A stretch of 64,000 nt of DNA from Polaribacter porphyrae (GCF_002954685.1 NZ_MSCN01000001.1:1300284-1364283), one strand, 5' to 3'. Positions 9,729 through 19,921 are shown, counted from the stretch's first letter. Made by a program: numbers and translations. Notes: generated by a model not told the origin, from the sequence alone.

Positions 9729-10361
9729 ATGATTAAAACTCAAACAATTTCTACTAAAAATTTCTTTGAATCTGCTGTTAAAAAAATAACATTAACAGAA
9801 AATAGAAAGATTCAGTTATTAAAAATTGCTGAAACTATAGCAAAAGAATATACCACTAATGAAATTGTGCATCTTAATTTTATTTGTACTCATAATTCAA
9901 GGAGAAGTCAACTTGGGCAAGTTTGGGGTTTTTATGCTGCCCATTATTTTAATTTAAATATTAAGGCTTTTTCTGGTGGAACAGAAGTAACCGCTTTTTT
10001 TAGAAATACTGTAAAAACTTTACAGAAAGTAGGGTTTTATTTTCATGTTGTTGATTTTAACCACCAAAACCCAACTTATGAAATTAGTTTTGACGGTAGT
10101 AGAGCATCTATCTATGGATTTTCTAAATTATTCAGTCATAAAGATAATTTAGAGCCATATATGGCAATTACAACTTGTAACAATGCTGATAAGAACTGCC
10201 CATTTATTCCTGAAGCTACACATCGTTTTCATTTGCCTTTTGTAGATCCTAAAGTATCTGATGGCACAAGTGAATTTGAAAAAGTTTATTTAAATACAAA
10301 TAGGCAGATTGCTGGAGAAATTTACTTCATTTTTAATAAAGTTAAAAAAATGCTTTCTTAA
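9729..10361 (+). CDS. Low-molecular-weight phosphatase / arsenate reductase-like protein
   Basis: Starting at the ATG at 9729 the protein has 210 residues. The segment FICTHNSRRSQLGQVWG carries the C-x5-R-S phosphate-binding loop of low-molecular-weight tyrosine phosphatases and ArsC-type arsenate reductases. It differs from classical LMW-PTPs in being longer and in having an inserted middle part. A conserved TTCNNADKNCPFIPEA segment with two cysteines near residue 150 could be the redox pair used by thioredoxin-coupled arsenate reductases. No arsenic-resistance gene is nearby, so the substrate is open. Confidence 0.7.
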   Translation: MIKTQTISTKNFFESAVKKITLTENRKIQLLKIAETIAKEYTTNEIVHLNFICTHNSRRSQLGQVWGFYAAHYFNLNIKAFSGGTEVTAFFRNTVKTLQKVGFYFHVVDFNHQNPTYEISFDGSRASIYGFSKLFSHKDNLEPYMAITTCNNADKNCPFIPEATHRFHLPFVDPKVSDGTSEFEKVYLNTNRQIAGEIYFIFNKVKKMLS

Positions 10362-10383
10362 TTATTAAGAAATAGTTGCTATT

Positions 10384-11313
10384 CTAAAAATAGCATTTGT
10401 TGTGACGTAACCACCTTGTATTTCTTTGAAAATCAAAATCAAAATGAAGTATAATTTCATGAGTATTTAAATTACCTAATACATTTGTAGTTTTGTAATC
10501 ATAAGAATATCCCACTCTATATTTTTTCTTAATAATTAAAGCAAATAATGCACTTATTGAGTTTTGATAGCGATAAGACAAACCTGCTTCTATAATTTCC
10601 TTATATAAAATATTTGCATTAAAATCAATAGATATTGGCTGACTTGCAGTGTATCTAATCATAGTAGTTGGTTTAAATAAAATTTTATCAGTTAACTCAA
10701 ATAATGCACCAGATGATAAAAATATGTTAGTGTTTTGAGCTATTCTACCTTGTACATTTCTATCTTGAATATAGAATTGTGGGGTTTCTAACAAATGAGG
10801 TACAGAAAGCCCAACATAAAAATTTCTATTGTAAAATACTGCTCCAAAACCTATATTAAAAAATCTACCATTTAATGAGTTATAAACTTCATTATCCACA
10901 GTAACTGCGTTTGCTAAATTATTAGTGAAGAAATTTACACCTCCTTTTAAGCCAAAGGCTAATCTACTATATCTAGAAGTAATTAATGTAAAAGAAACAT
11001 CTGCATTTACATTGGTAGTTTCTGTTAATCCTATTTTATCATTTACAACTGTTGCTCCAATGCCTAATCCTTTTCTTGTCCTTCCATTAATAGAAAATGT
11101 TCTTGTTGTTGGTGCTCCTGGTAAGCCAACCCACTGCTCACGAGATAGTAAAGACATACTCAATTCGGCTCTATACCCAACAAAAGCTGGGTTAACTACT
11201 TGCATATTGTATAAATACTGCGTATAATTTGGCACTTGTTGACTATTCATTTTTAATGATGTAAAAGCTACAATCACTAACAAAAAATATTGTGTTCTAA
11301 TTTTAAACATCAT
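10384..11313 (-). CDS. PorP/SprF family outer-membrane protein (T9SS-associated)
   Basis: The 309-residue protein has a signal peptide (ending KMNSQQ) followed by VPNYTQYLYNMQVVNPAFVGYR, the hallmark start of the PorP/SprF family. The rest alternates short beta strands of an outer-membrane barrel. Family members anchor or help export T9SS cargo with type B (gliding-associated) C-termini. Its start overlaps the stop of the large adhesin gene by four bases (ATGA), so this is a dedicated adhesin-SprF pair. It is probably not the core PorP, which usually lies with porKLMN. Confidence 0.9.
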   Translation of the reverse strand: MMFKIRTQYFLLVIVAFTSLKMNSQQVPNYTQYLYNMQVVNPAFVGYRAELSMSLLSREQWVGLPGAPTTRTFSINGRTRKGLGIGATVVNDKIGLTETTNVNADVSFTLITSRYSRLAFGLKGGVNFFTNNLANAVTVDNEVYNSLNGRFFNIGFGAVFYNRNFYVGLSVPHLLETPQFYIQDRNVQGRIAQNTNIFLSSGALFELTDKILFKPTTMIRYTASQPISIDFNANILYKEIIEAGLSYRYQNSISALFALIIKKKYRVGYSYDYKTTNVLGNLNTHEIILHFDFDFQRNTRWLRHNKCYF

Positions 11314-14300
11314 CTTATTAATTGTATAAAATTAGAAATTGGTTTTGTTATCCCATCATTAAAATCTAGTGTGTAAAAATATACACCTACTGGTGCAGGT
11401 TTCCCTTTGTAAGTTCCATCCCACCATAAAGGATTTGTTCTACCATTATTACTGTAATTGTATATTTGATTCCCTAAACGATTAAAAATAGTGAGTTTAA
11501 AATTAGGAAAATCTTCTATACCAGAAATTTCAAAAAAATCACTTCTATTATCTCCATTTGGTGAAAATAAGTTAGGATAGTCATTATCTTTTATTTTACC
11601 TTCTCCTCTTGGCGATGAAGTATTCGAAACAAATAAAGAGTTGATATTGACTTGTAGAAATAATAACTCTGAATCTTCATTTAATTTATCGTCTATTGTT
11701 TTTACAGTTGATGTTATAGTTGATGATAATGCTGGTATTATTACAGGTTTTAAAACCGATTCATAATCTTGATTGGCAGTTGTAGTGTTATCAATCGTTT
11801 CTAAACTTATACTTATGGGTAAGTAGTTTTGCATTGGTTGAGAACTAGCATTTAATAAGTTAATAGTAAATTCTAGCACTCCACCTTCAGTAGTTTCTGC
11901 ATTATTTATTTCGAGTAAAGGATTAGGGTCTACATCTAAAATTGTAGCAGTTTTTGTTAAATCTTGATTGCCAATATTGCTAGATGTAACTATACCTGAT
12001 ACATTTACAACTTCTTCATCTAACTCGTTTAAATTATCTAAATTAGAACTAATGTAGAATGAAATCTCTGTATTTGCATTATTTGGATCTACAGTTTCTC
12101 TAATATCTATAGTTTGAGAAATTGTGGTATAATCTTCTGGACTTATTGCAGTAAGGTCTTCTGTTTTTATATCAATTAATGTAGGTCTAGAACTGGGATG
12201 ACTTAAAGTTATTGTGTGAGCCAAATCTACACCTTCATCTTCTCTAGAATTATTCATAGTTATTGATGGTAATGCATCGTTGTCTAAAATAGAGGCTGTG
12301 GCTTTTACACTAGCATTAATTGTATTATTAGTTGTTATTGTTCCATTTAATGTGAATAATTCTGTTAACTCTGAAATTGGGTCTTCTAATGATGTTATTC
12401 TAAATTCTGATGTATTTGTTAGTGCAGGGATAGTTAATATAGTATTTGATACTGGTATGTAATCAAAAGGTGCAGTAGCTTCTTCAAAAGTATTTGTAGT
12501 ATCTGTACCATCAGAAGTTGAGAAACTGATACTTATAGGAGTTGCACTTTCTATTAGTATTGAATTGTCATTTTTTGTAACTAAAGTGATATTAAAAACA
12601 AACTCTTCACTTTCAGTTTTAGTGTCATTTGTTATTAAAACCACAACTGCTAGTATTTCTCGCCAGTCTCTTTCTGGAGTGTCTGCATTATCAAAATTTG
12701 GAAAACTTAATGGGGTTTGATTATTTGTTGGGTTTACAATAGTATCATCAGTATCAAAAGCATCATCTAAACCGTCATTATCTATATCTAAATTGGTTGG
12801 AACTGTTTCTGGGATTTCATCACTATTTACATCCCACCCTTCAATAATATCATCTCTAGTATCATTATCTGAATTTGTGTCTATATAATCAGCAATTGAA
12901 TCATTATCAGAATCTACTGGAGATAATCCATTAGGGTAAGCTGTATCAATTCCATCATTAGAAAAAATACTATTTGTAGTTATGTATGTACTTGTTGGTT
13001 GAGCTTCAATATTATCTACAATACCATCATCATCTGCATCTATATCAAGAAAATTAGCATTGCCATTTGCATCTGTATTTGGTAGGATATAATTTATAGT
13101 AGCAGTCGAAGAATCGTTGGTTTCTTTAGTATTGTCTAATCCATTAAAACCAATACTACCATTGGTTCTACCATTATTAGAAGTGTCTGATGCAATATTA
13201 CCTACTTCTACAATGTCTAAAATACCATCATTGTCACTATCTAAATCAAAATGATTTGGTACACCATCGTTATCAAAATCGAAAATATCTACTATACCAT
13301 CTGCATTGGTATCTACTCCAAAATCTGTATCTCTATAATTGGGTATAAAATCTGCATCATCATCAGCTAAAGGATCTAATCCACCAGACTCAAGTAAATC
13401 TGTAATAGTATCATTATCATCATCTATGTCTATGTCATTTGGAATACCATCGTTATCTGTGTCAGTTGATGCGTCAATAGTAACAGAACTTGAGGATCTT
13501 ACAATAACATTTAAAGGGTTTGTAGATGTAAAAGTTGCTGTATTAGCTCCTCTACAGGTTTCATTAAACAAAACAGTAAATTGAACTGTGATGGTTTCAT
13601 TTATTTTTAATAACCCAGATGAGCCATCAAAAATATTGAAATTAGATATTCCATCAAAACTACTATTTAATGTTGGAGTTATTGTTGCTGTGGAGTTTTG
13701 TATGATAGGTGTACTAACAGATATAATATTTCCATTACAAATATTATTTAGGTCATCTTCTATTTGCAAATTTTGTAATTGTACAGATTCACTCGTATTT
13801 TCTACAGTAATTTGAAATGTGACCTCTTCATGTTCTAAAATACCATTGGGTACTTTTTTAACATCTGAAATCGATTTGTTGGTAGTTGTAGAAGAAATAA
13901 ATAAAAATCGCATTCCGGAAGTTCTACAATTACATTGGTTTATTGATGAAATATTTGCTGTTTGGGAATCTGCATAGTAGTACCTATCTGTATGATTTCC
14001 TAAATTATCAGACCAAGTGACATAAGAGAAATATTTTTTATTATTAGCTGTGGTTTCATCAAAACCATCTAAAATTCCCTGTGTTTGTGTTAAATTTATC
14101 TGATTAAAAAAGCTATATCTAGTACTGTTATATGGCTCTATTAAATAAAACAATTCTAAAGTAATAGTTTGCCCAGCATCAAGAGAGTTATTGGGTGCTA
14201 ATAATTGTGTATTTGTATCACCATCATAAGTATTACTAATAGCAACTGATGGCCCTGAAACTTGTGTTATCCTTATTTCACTAAATGTAATTCCATTGTC

Positions 14301-15713
14301 TAGAAAATCTCCTAAACCCATATTAAAATTAATATTATTGGCAGTTGTAGCTCCTTCATTTGTAATGATTAAAGTATTTACATAATCATAAGTTCCATCA
14401 GGGTTTATTACTCCTGGAGGGTTTAACTGATCATTATTAAACTCTGGAACGTGCAGACCAGCTGCTACAACTGTTTCTGTAGTATGAAAATCTGTTAGTG
14501 TTAAAGTGCTTGAGTCATTACCATTATTTGATGTTACATTAATATTATTTGTAAAATCTATACCAGAACCTGATGGTGTAGGGTTTGGTCTTCCATTACA
14601 AAAGGGGTTAATTGTTACACAAAAATCAACATAAACTGCTTGTCTTGGATATAAAACTAAATTTGAAGTAGCTGTTGCATCAAAAAATGTTGTAGAATTT
14701 AGACTCAAAAAATCAGGGTTTATAGCTGAATTAGTAAACTCTCTTGGATATGGATTATTTAAATAATCTGGTACAAAGTTATCGTTTCTTATAGCTACTT
14801 GATCTACTCTTAATACACAATCATTACCAAAAGTAGTTCTTAAATTATTGGTTAAATCTATGTTTGTAAGAAGGCTTGAGGGATGATTTCCTGTTGAAAT
14901 ACTGGTATTTCTAATTGCGATACTGTAATTAACTTTATATTCTCCATTTTGTGTATATCCTTGATTACAGCTACTAAAAGATTCTACATTTAATAAATTG
15001 GTCGTAGTTTCGAATATTATTAATCTTAAGTTGGCTGAAGCTGTTGAAGTTGCATCAGAAATACTGTAAGTTACAACTGGGAAATCTCCTGTGTAGTTTT
15101 GTCTAGGATTAAAAGTATAACTCCCATCTGAACGAATTGTAAGAACTCCTTCAGGAAAACTTGCGGTTTCTCCAGCAACAAAATTAACTCCATTTATAGA
15201 AAAAGTGGTCACAACAAGTGCATCTCCTTCAGGGTCTGTATCATTAACTAAAACTCCTGGTGCATTTACAGATAATAAACTATTCATTTCTGTAGAATTA
15301 GCATCATCTACAGCTGTGGGTGGTTGTGATAAGACAGAAATATTTAAGCTTGCAGAACTTGTAAAAGTTCCATCTGTAATAGTATAGATAATTGGAGGCA
15401 AATTTCCTGTATAATTTTGAGCAGGATTAAAAGTGTAACTTCCGTCTGAAGCTAATGTAAAATCTCCTTCTGTGAGGTTTACTGTTTCTCCAGAAGCAAA
15501 GCTATTACTATTTATAGAGAATTCTGTAACAGTTAGTACATCTCCTGCATCTGGGTCTGTATCATTAGCTAAAACTCCTGGTGCATTTACTGCAAGAGAT
15601 GTGTTAGATTCTATAGAAATATTATCATCATTGGCTGTAGGAGCAACTTGAGCTGATAAAATTTGAATAAAAAATGAGAAAAAAAGTATTACGCTTTTTG
15701 GGGAATTTTTCAT
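11310..15713 (-). CDS. Large T9SS type B surface adhesin with cadherin-like, calcium-binding and Calx-beta repeats
   Basis: The protein has 1467 residues. After a signal peptide (ending LSAQ) come two tandem copies of VNAPGVLxNDTDP-type cadherin-like/VCBS modules (about residues 20-230), then conserved-repeat adhesin sequence. A thrombospondin type 3-like stretch (about 770-1000) is packed with DxDNDG and DIDDDND motifs that would bind calcium. Three or so Calx-beta-like segments follow (about 1020-1370). The C-terminus, from about LFSPNGDNRSDFFEI to SNFIQLIR, is the gliding motility-associated (CHU_C, type B) sorting domain. It is co-transcribed with the SprF-like gene. A role in adhesion or gliding is inferred from architecture. 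Confidence 0.88.
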   Translation of the reverse strand: MKNSPKSVILFFSFFIQILSAQVAPTANDDNISIESNTSLAVNAPGVLANDTDPDAGDVLTVTEFSINSNSFASGETVNLTEGDFTLASDGSYTFNPAQNYTGNLPPIIYTITDGTFTSSASLNISVLSQPPTAVDDANSTEMNSLLSVNAPGVLVNDTDPEGDALVVTTFSINGVNFVAGETASFPEGVLTIRSDGSYTFNPRQNYTGDFPVVTYSISDATSTASANLRLIIFETTTNLLNVESFSSCNQGYTQNGEYKVNYSIAIRNTSISTGNHPSSLLTNIDLTNNLRTTFGNDCVLRVDQVAIRNDNFVPDYLNNPYPREFTNSAINPDFLSLNSTTFFDATATSNLVLYPRQAVYVDFCVTINPFCNGRPNPTPSGSGIDFTNNINVTSNNGNDSSTLTLTDFHTTETVVAAGLHVPEFNNDQLNPPGVINPDGTYDYVNTLIITNEGATTANNINFNMGLGDFLDNGITFSEIRITQVSGPSVAISNTYDGDTNTQLLAPNNSLDAGQTITLELFYLIEPYNSTRYSFFNQINLTQTQGILDGFDETTANNKKYFSYVTWSDNLGNHTDRYYYADSQTANISSINQCNCRTSGMRFLFISSTTTNKSISDVKKVPNGILEHEEVTFQITVENTSESVQLQNLQIEDDLNNICNGNIISVSTPIIQNSTATITPTLNSSFDGISNFNIFDGSSGLLKINETITVQFTVLFNETCRGANTATFTSTNPLNVIVRSSSSVTIDASTDTDNDGIPNDIDIDDDNDTITDLLESGGLDPLADDDADFIPNYRDTDFGVDTNADGIVDIFDFDNDGVPNHFDLDSDNDGILDIVEVGNIASDTSNNGRTNGSIGFNGLDNTKETNDSSTATINYILPNTDANGNANFLDIDADDDGIVDNIEAQPTSTYITTNSIFSNDGIDTAYPNGLSPVDSDNDSIADYIDTNSDNDTRDDIIEGWDVNSDEIPETVPTNLDIDNDGLDDAFDTDDTIVNPTNNQTPLSFPNFDNADTPERDWREILAVVVLITNDTKTESEEFVFNITLVTKNDNSILIESATPISISFSTSDGTDTTNTFEEATAPFDYIPVSNTILTIPALTNTSEFRITSLEDPISELTELFTLNGTITTNNTINASVKATASILDNDALPSITMNNSREDEGVDLAHTITLSHPSSRPTLIDIKTEDLTAISPEDYTTISQTIDIRETVDPNNANTEISFYISSNLDNLNELDEEVVNVSGIVTSSNIGNQDLTKTATILDVDPNPLLEINNAETTEGGVLEFTINLLNASSQPMQNYLPISISLETIDNTTTANQDYESVLKPVIIPALSSTITSTVKTIDDKLNEDSELLFLQVNINSLFVSNTSSPRGEGKIKDNDYPNLFSPNGDNRSDFFEISGIEDFPNFKLTIFNRLGNQIYNYSNNGRTNPLWWDGTYKGKPAPVGVYFYTLDFNDGITKPISNFIQLIR

Positions 15714-15738
15714 TACTCTAAATTACATTTATTACATA

Positions 15739-16524
15739 CTAAATCTCTAAATCTTTATCATAAGGAATTCTATCTAATATGTGGTTTATGACATTAATTC
15801 TAGCTTCTGTTTTTCTATTTGCTCGTATAATTTTCCATGGAGAAATTTTTGTATTAGTTTTCTCGAACATTGCATTTTTATACTCTGTATATTGATCCCA
15901 TAAACCTTGAGCTTTCTTATCTAATTTTGTCATTTTCCATTGTTTTAAAGGATCACTTTGTATTTCTTCAAAGCGTTTGGCTTGTTCTTTTTTAGAAATA
16001 GACATATAAATTTTAACTAAATGAATACCAGATTCTAAAATCATTCTTTCAAAATCATTCACTTGATTCATAAAAATATGATATTCTTCTGGAGTACAAA
16101 AACCATTTACAGGTTCTACAACTGCTCTATTATACCAACTTCTATCAAAAAAAACCATTTCACCTGCTTTTGGTAGTTGATTTACATAGCGTTGAAAATA
16201 CCACTGACTTTGTTCATCTTTACTAGGTTTAGGTAATGCAACAATCCTCATAAATCTGGGGTTAATTCTTTCTGTAATTCTTCTAATTGCCCCACCTTTA
16301 CCTGCTGCATCTCTACCTTGAAAAACAACTATTATTCGTTCTTCATTCTTAATAGCCCATGTTTGTAACCTAATTAATTCTGTCTGTAATTTTTTTAATC
16401 TTTTCTCATAATTGATATATCGTAATGCTTTATCAATATTTAAGGGTTCTTTTGATAATAGAGTAATTAATCCCTTTTTAGAGTTTAATTTTTTTAAATC
16501 TGATGCTGATAATTTAATACTCAT
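15739..16524 (-). CDS. Polyphosphate kinase 2 family protein (second of two)
   Basis: PPK2 enzymes transfer phosphate between polyphosphate and nucleotides. This 261-residue protein shows the Walker A loop GRDAAGKGGAIRR, the Walker B region VFFDRSWYNRAVVEPV, and the C-terminal SPWKIIRANRK segment. Length and motifs fit the single-domain type. It starts 3 bases from the stop of a second PPK2 gene transcribed ahead of it. The paralogues share the catalytic motifs but differ at both ends, so they may differ in nucleotide preference. Whether it makes NTPs or polyphosphate cannot be read from sequence. Confidence 0.9.
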   Translation of the reverse strand: MSIKLSASDLKKLNSKKGLITLLSKEPLNIDKALRYINYEKRLKKLQTELIRLQTWAIKNEERIIVVFQGRDAAGKGGAIRRITERINPRFMRIVALPKPSKDEQSQWYFQRYVNQLPKAGEMVFFDRSWYNRAVVEPVNGFCTPEEYHIFMNQVNDFERMILESGIHLVKIYMSISKKEQAKRFEEIQSDPLKQWKMTKLDKKAQGLWDQYTEYKNAMFEKTNTKISPWKIIRANRKTEARINVINHILDRIPYDKDLEI

Positions 16525-16527
16525 CTT

Positions 16528-17388
16528 TTAATCTATTTGATTTTGATTAGATCTATAATAACGCATAACTACATTAGGATCTGGATTAACAATTGTACCT
16601 GCTTCAGATTTACCATCATAATTAAATTGTGATAAAACATGCCTCATTGCTTCTAACCTTGCCACTTTTTTATCATTAGTTTTAATAATCATCCAAGGGC
16701 TATAAGTAGTATGAGTTTTAGAAAACATTTCAGATTTATAGTGTGTATATTTTTTCCATAAAATTTGTCCTTGTCTATCTACAGGGCTAAATTTCCATCT
16801 CTTTAATGGGTTTTCCTTTCGTGCTTCAAAACGTTTTGCTTGCTCTTCTTTAGTAATTGACAACCAAAATTTAATAATAATCACGCCATCTTCGTACATC
16901 ATGTGCTCAAATTCTGGCACCTGAACTAAAAATTCTTTGTATTGTTTTTCTGTACAAAAGCCCATAACTGGTTCTACAACTGCTCTATTATACCAACTCC
17001 TATCAAAGAAAACTATTTCCCCTGGATTAGGTAATTCTTTAATATATCTTTGAAAGTACCATTGTCCTTTTTCTACTTCAGTAGGTTTATTTAAAGCCAC
17101 TAATCTTGTTGAACGAGGATTTAGGTGTTCCATAAAACGTCTAATATTGCCACCTTTACCAGCTGCATCTCTACCTTCAAAAACTATTGCTACTCTTTTC
17201 TTTTCTCTAGAAATATATCTTTGTAGTTTTACTAATTCTATTTGAAGTAACCTTAATTCATTATCATAAATAAGTGTGTTTTTTACTTTTTTATAAGATT
17301 TATTTTTTTGCTCTAATAAAGCTAACAGTTCATCATTATTGGTAAGTCTTTCAAAATCTTCAGCAGTTAAATATTCTTTATCATTCAT
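16528..17388 (-). CDS. Polyphosphate kinase 2 family protein (first of two)
   Basis: This 286-residue PPK2 has the Walker A loop GRDAAGKGGNIRRFMEHLNP, Walker B/lid region VFFDRSWYNRAVVEPVMGF, and TYSPWMIIKTNDKK near the C-terminus. Compared with the downstream paralogue it has a C-terminal tail (YYRSNQNQID) and a longer N-terminal helix region. It is the promoter-proximal gene of a two-gene PPK2 operon that diverges from the LpxR-like gene. It acts in the cytoplasm in phosphate or energy storage (family knowledge). Confidence 0.9.
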   Translation of the reverse strand: MNDKEYLTAEDFERLTNNDELLALLEQKNKSYKKVKNTLIYDNELRLLQIELVKLQRYISREKKRVAIVFEGRDAAGKGGNIRRFMEHLNPRSTRLVALNKPTEVEKGQWYFQRYIKELPNPGEIVFFDRSWYNRAVVEPVMGFCTEKQYKEFLVQVPEFEHMMYEDGVIIIKFWLSITKEEQAKRFEARKENPLKRWKFSPVDRQGQILWKKYTHYKSEMFSKTHTTYSPWMIIKTNDKKVARLEAMRHVLSQFNYDGKSEAGTIVNPDPNVVMRYYRSNQNQID

Positions 17389-17459
17389 AAATGGTAAAAC
17401 TTTAATAGTTTTTTATAAAAATAAACCTTTTTTATAATTTTTTAAAGGAAACATCTTTT

Positions 17460-17467
17460 TAAATTTG
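17460..17467 (+). promoter_or_regulatory. Bacteroidota -7 promoter element (TAAATTTG) of the LpxR-like gene
   Basis: TAAATTTG matches TAnnTTTG and ends 16 bases before the ATG at 17484, in the divergent gap with the PPK2 operon. Confidence 0.5.
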
Positions 17468-17483
17468 TGAATTATTTTTTTAC

Positions 17484-18434
17484 ATGAAATTAAAATTAAC
17501 TGTACTCTTTTTTTTTATAACCTTTTCTGCTCTTTCTCAAGAAAAGTTCTCAAAAGAAATTAGTTTTATAAATGATAATGACTTGTATGTTTCTACTGAA
17601 AGAGATAGATATTACACAAATGGTATGTTTTTTAGATACAGATATCTTTCTAAAGTAAAAAATGAAAAATTAGAAAAAAGAATTTTTGAATGGGAGTTAG
17701 GTCATGAGATGTTTACACCTAACAAAGCCACAGTTGCAACAATTTCAGAACACGATAGACCTTTTGCTGGTCATTTATTTGGAAAGTTTAATGTTAGAAG
17801 AGTATATAAAAATGATAAAATCTTAAATACATCTATACAACTTGGGTTAATTGGACCAGATGCTTTTGGACAAGAATTACAAGAAGTTATTCATAGTATT
17901 TATGGTTTTAAAGAAACTCCTGGTTGGAAATATCAAATAAATAATGCTTTCGCTTTTAACTTTAACGCTGAATATATACATCTTTTAAGTACCAATAAAA
18001 CGAACGATTTTGATATTTCTTGGATTTCTTCTTTAAGGGCAGGTACAGTTTACACAAATATAAGTTCAGGGTTTTATTCAAGAGTTGGGTTGTTACCTCT
18101 TGCTAAAATGGCAAATTCTATTGCTTTCAACACCAATTTAAATGATGATTCTACCAATTATGGCAGAGCAATTGAATCTTTCTTTTTTATAAAACCAACA
18201 TTAAGATATGCTATATACGATGCTACATTACAAGGTAGTTTTCTAAATACATCTAGTATTGTTACAAAAGAATTGATTCCTTTGGTTTTTAATCTTGAAA
18301 TTGGGATTAAATTTACTGCTAACAGATGGAACTTTGGTTACACCTTTAATTACAATACTAGCAAAAGCAAAGATTTACGTTATACATATGGCAATAAATT
18401 TGGAACCATTATTTTTAGTTATTTACTGCGCTAA
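17484..18434 (+). CDS. LpxR-like lipid A 3'-O-deacylase family outer-membrane protein (DUF2219)
   Basis: The 316-residue protein has a signal peptide (ending SALSQE), then FINDNDLYVSTERDRYYTNG, the pattern of the LpxR family where Asn, Asp and a D-x-x-YTNG motif lie near the active site. The remainder is beta-barrel-like and ends FSYLLR, with an aromatic-containing final strand. In other bacteria LpxR removes the 3' acyloxyacyl chain of lipid A; here that activity is inferred. Its 3' end overlaps the convergent helicase gene by four bases. Confidence 0.8.
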   Translation: MKLKLTVLFFFITFSALSQEKFSKEISFINDNDLYVSTERDRYYTNGMFFRYRYLSKVKNEKLEKRIFEWELGHEMFTPNKATVATISEHDRPFAGHLFGKFNVRRVYKNDKILNTSIQLGLIGPDAFGQELQEVIHSIYGFKETPGWKYQINNAFAFNFNAEYIHLLSTNKTNDFDISWISSLRAGTVYTNISSGFYSRVGLLPLAKMANSIAFNTNLNDDSTNYGRAIESFFFIKPTLRYAIYDATLQGSFLNTSSIVTKELIPLVFNLEIGIKFTANRWNFGYTFNYNTSKSKDLRYTYGNKFGTIIFSYLLR

Positions 18435-19855
18435 TCACTAAAAAAATCATCTTTAAAACCTATTAAATACAATTTTTCTTTAGCTCTTGTTATTGCTGTA
18501 TATAACCACCTAAAGTATTCTTTAGAAACGCCTTCTGGTAGATAAGGTTGTTCTATAAAAACCGTATTCCATTGGCCTCCTTGAGATTTATGACATGTTA
18601 TTGCATAAGAAAATTTAACTTGCAAAGCATTAAAATATTTATTCTTTTTTATAGCTAAAAGCTGTTTGTATTTTGATTTTTCATCTATATAATCTTCTTT
18701 TACTGCTTCGTACAATTTGTTATTTTCTTCATAAGTTAAAGAAGGACTTTCACTAGTAAGTGTATCTAACAAAAGTACGGTTTCAAAAGGTTGCATTTGT
18801 GGATAATCAATCATTTTTATTTCTACTTCAGCAAAACGAAAACCATATAATTCTTTAATAGAAAATATTTTTAACACCCTGCATATATCTCCATTTGCAA
18901 TAAAACCTGCTGTAGAAGATTCATTTAACCAGTAATAATTATTCTTTACTATCATAATATAATCTCCAGCAGAGATTTCACTTTCTTGTCCACGTATGTT
19001 AAATCGAATTTGTTGATTGTATTGATTCGCTCTTTTGTTAGATCTTACTATAAAAGCAGTATCCTCTACTCCACTCTTATCATAAGCAGTTACAAGTGCA
19101 TCTTCTATATCATAACCATCTTGTAATCTTTGTATATCTGGATAATTTAATTGAAAATGAAAATTTGTGTTTTCATTTTCAATTAATATTCTTAATTGAG
19201 TAGCATTAGCTAAAATACCAGAATTTTTATGCTGACGCATTACTTCGTTTAATTCGATTTGAGTAATTTTTTTGTCAAAATCATATTGTAAAGCTTCTGC
19301 TTCTAAAGCAGGACTCATATTTAGTTTTACTGGTGGTAATTGAGCTGTATCACCAACAAAAACAAGCTTGCAATTTTTACCTGAATATACATACGAAATT
19401 AAATCATCTAATAAAGACTTGTTATCAAACAACTGTTTATTTTGTTTACTGTCTGGTATCATAGAAGCTTCATCAATAATAAAAATTGTATTGGTGTGTT
19501 TATTAATTTGTAATACAAACTCCATAGAGCCATTGGCTTGCTTTTTTGGAAAGTAAATTTTTTTATGAATCGTAAAAGCTGGTCTTTTTGAATATAATCC
19601 AATTACTTTTGCTGCTCTACCAGTTGGAGCTAAAAGAACTGCTTTTTTTCCAGCTTTCCACAATGTATTTACAAAAGCACTTATTGTAGTGGTTTTACCT
19701 GTACCTGCATAACCTTTTAATAAAAATAAGGCTTCTTTATCATCATCAAAAATAAAAAGACTTAAGAGTTTTAATAACCTATCTTGTTTATTTGTAGGTA
19801 CAAACGAAAATTTTTGCAGAAGTTCTTTATAAAAATCTTTGGGTAGGTTAATCAT
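18431..19855 (-). CDS. RecD-like ATP-dependent DNA helicase (UvrD/RecD superfamily 1)
   Basis: The protein has about 474 residues from MINLPKDFYKEL. Helicase motifs in order: I (LKGYAGTGKTTTI), II (FIIDEASMI), III (FVGDTAQLPPV), and near the C-terminus the UvrD_C_2 block ITCHKSQGGQW followed by WLYTAITRAKEKLYLIG. It is shorter than RecD of RecBCD and lacks the RecD2 N-terminal region. I chose the ATG at 19855 because upstream in-frame starts (TTG 19873, ATG 19870) overlap a TATCTTTG promoter element. It probably works in DNA repair. Confidence 0.85.
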   Translation of the reverse strand: MINLPKDFYKELLQKFSFVPTNKQDRLLKLLSLFIFDDDKEALFLLKGYAGTGKTTTISAFVNTLWKAGKKAVLLAPTGRAAKVIGLYSKRPAFTIHKKIYFPKKQANGSMEFVLQINKHTNTIFIIDEASMIPDSKQNKQLFDNKSLLDDLISYVYSGKNCKLVFVGDTAQLPPVKLNMSPALEAEALQYDFDKKITQIELNEVMRQHKNSGILANATQLRILIENENTNFHFQLNYPDIQRLQDGYDIEDALVTAYDKSGVEDTAFIVRSNKRANQYNQQIRFNIRGQESEISAGDYIMIVKNNYYWLNESSTAGFIANGDICRVLKIFSIKELYGFRFAEVEIKMIDYPQMQPFETVLLLDTLTSESPSLTYEENNKLYEAVKEDYIDEKSKYKQLLAIKKNKYFNALQVKFSYAITCHKSQGGQWNTVFIEQPYLPEGVSKEYFRWLYTAITRAKEKLYLIGFKDDFFSD

Positions 19856-19870
19856 AAATCTAGAAAGCAT

Positions 19871-19878
19871 CAAAGATA
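19871..19878 (-). promoter_or_regulatory. Bacteroidota -7 promoter element (TATCTTTG) of the RecD-like gene
   Basis: Read on the minus strand this is TATCTTTG, matching TAnnTTTG. It ends 16 bases before the ATG at 19855, which supports that start. Confidence 0.45.
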
Positions 19879-19921
19879 CATTTCTTTACAAAGAAAAGTT
19901 TTTATCATTAAAAAAAAATTG

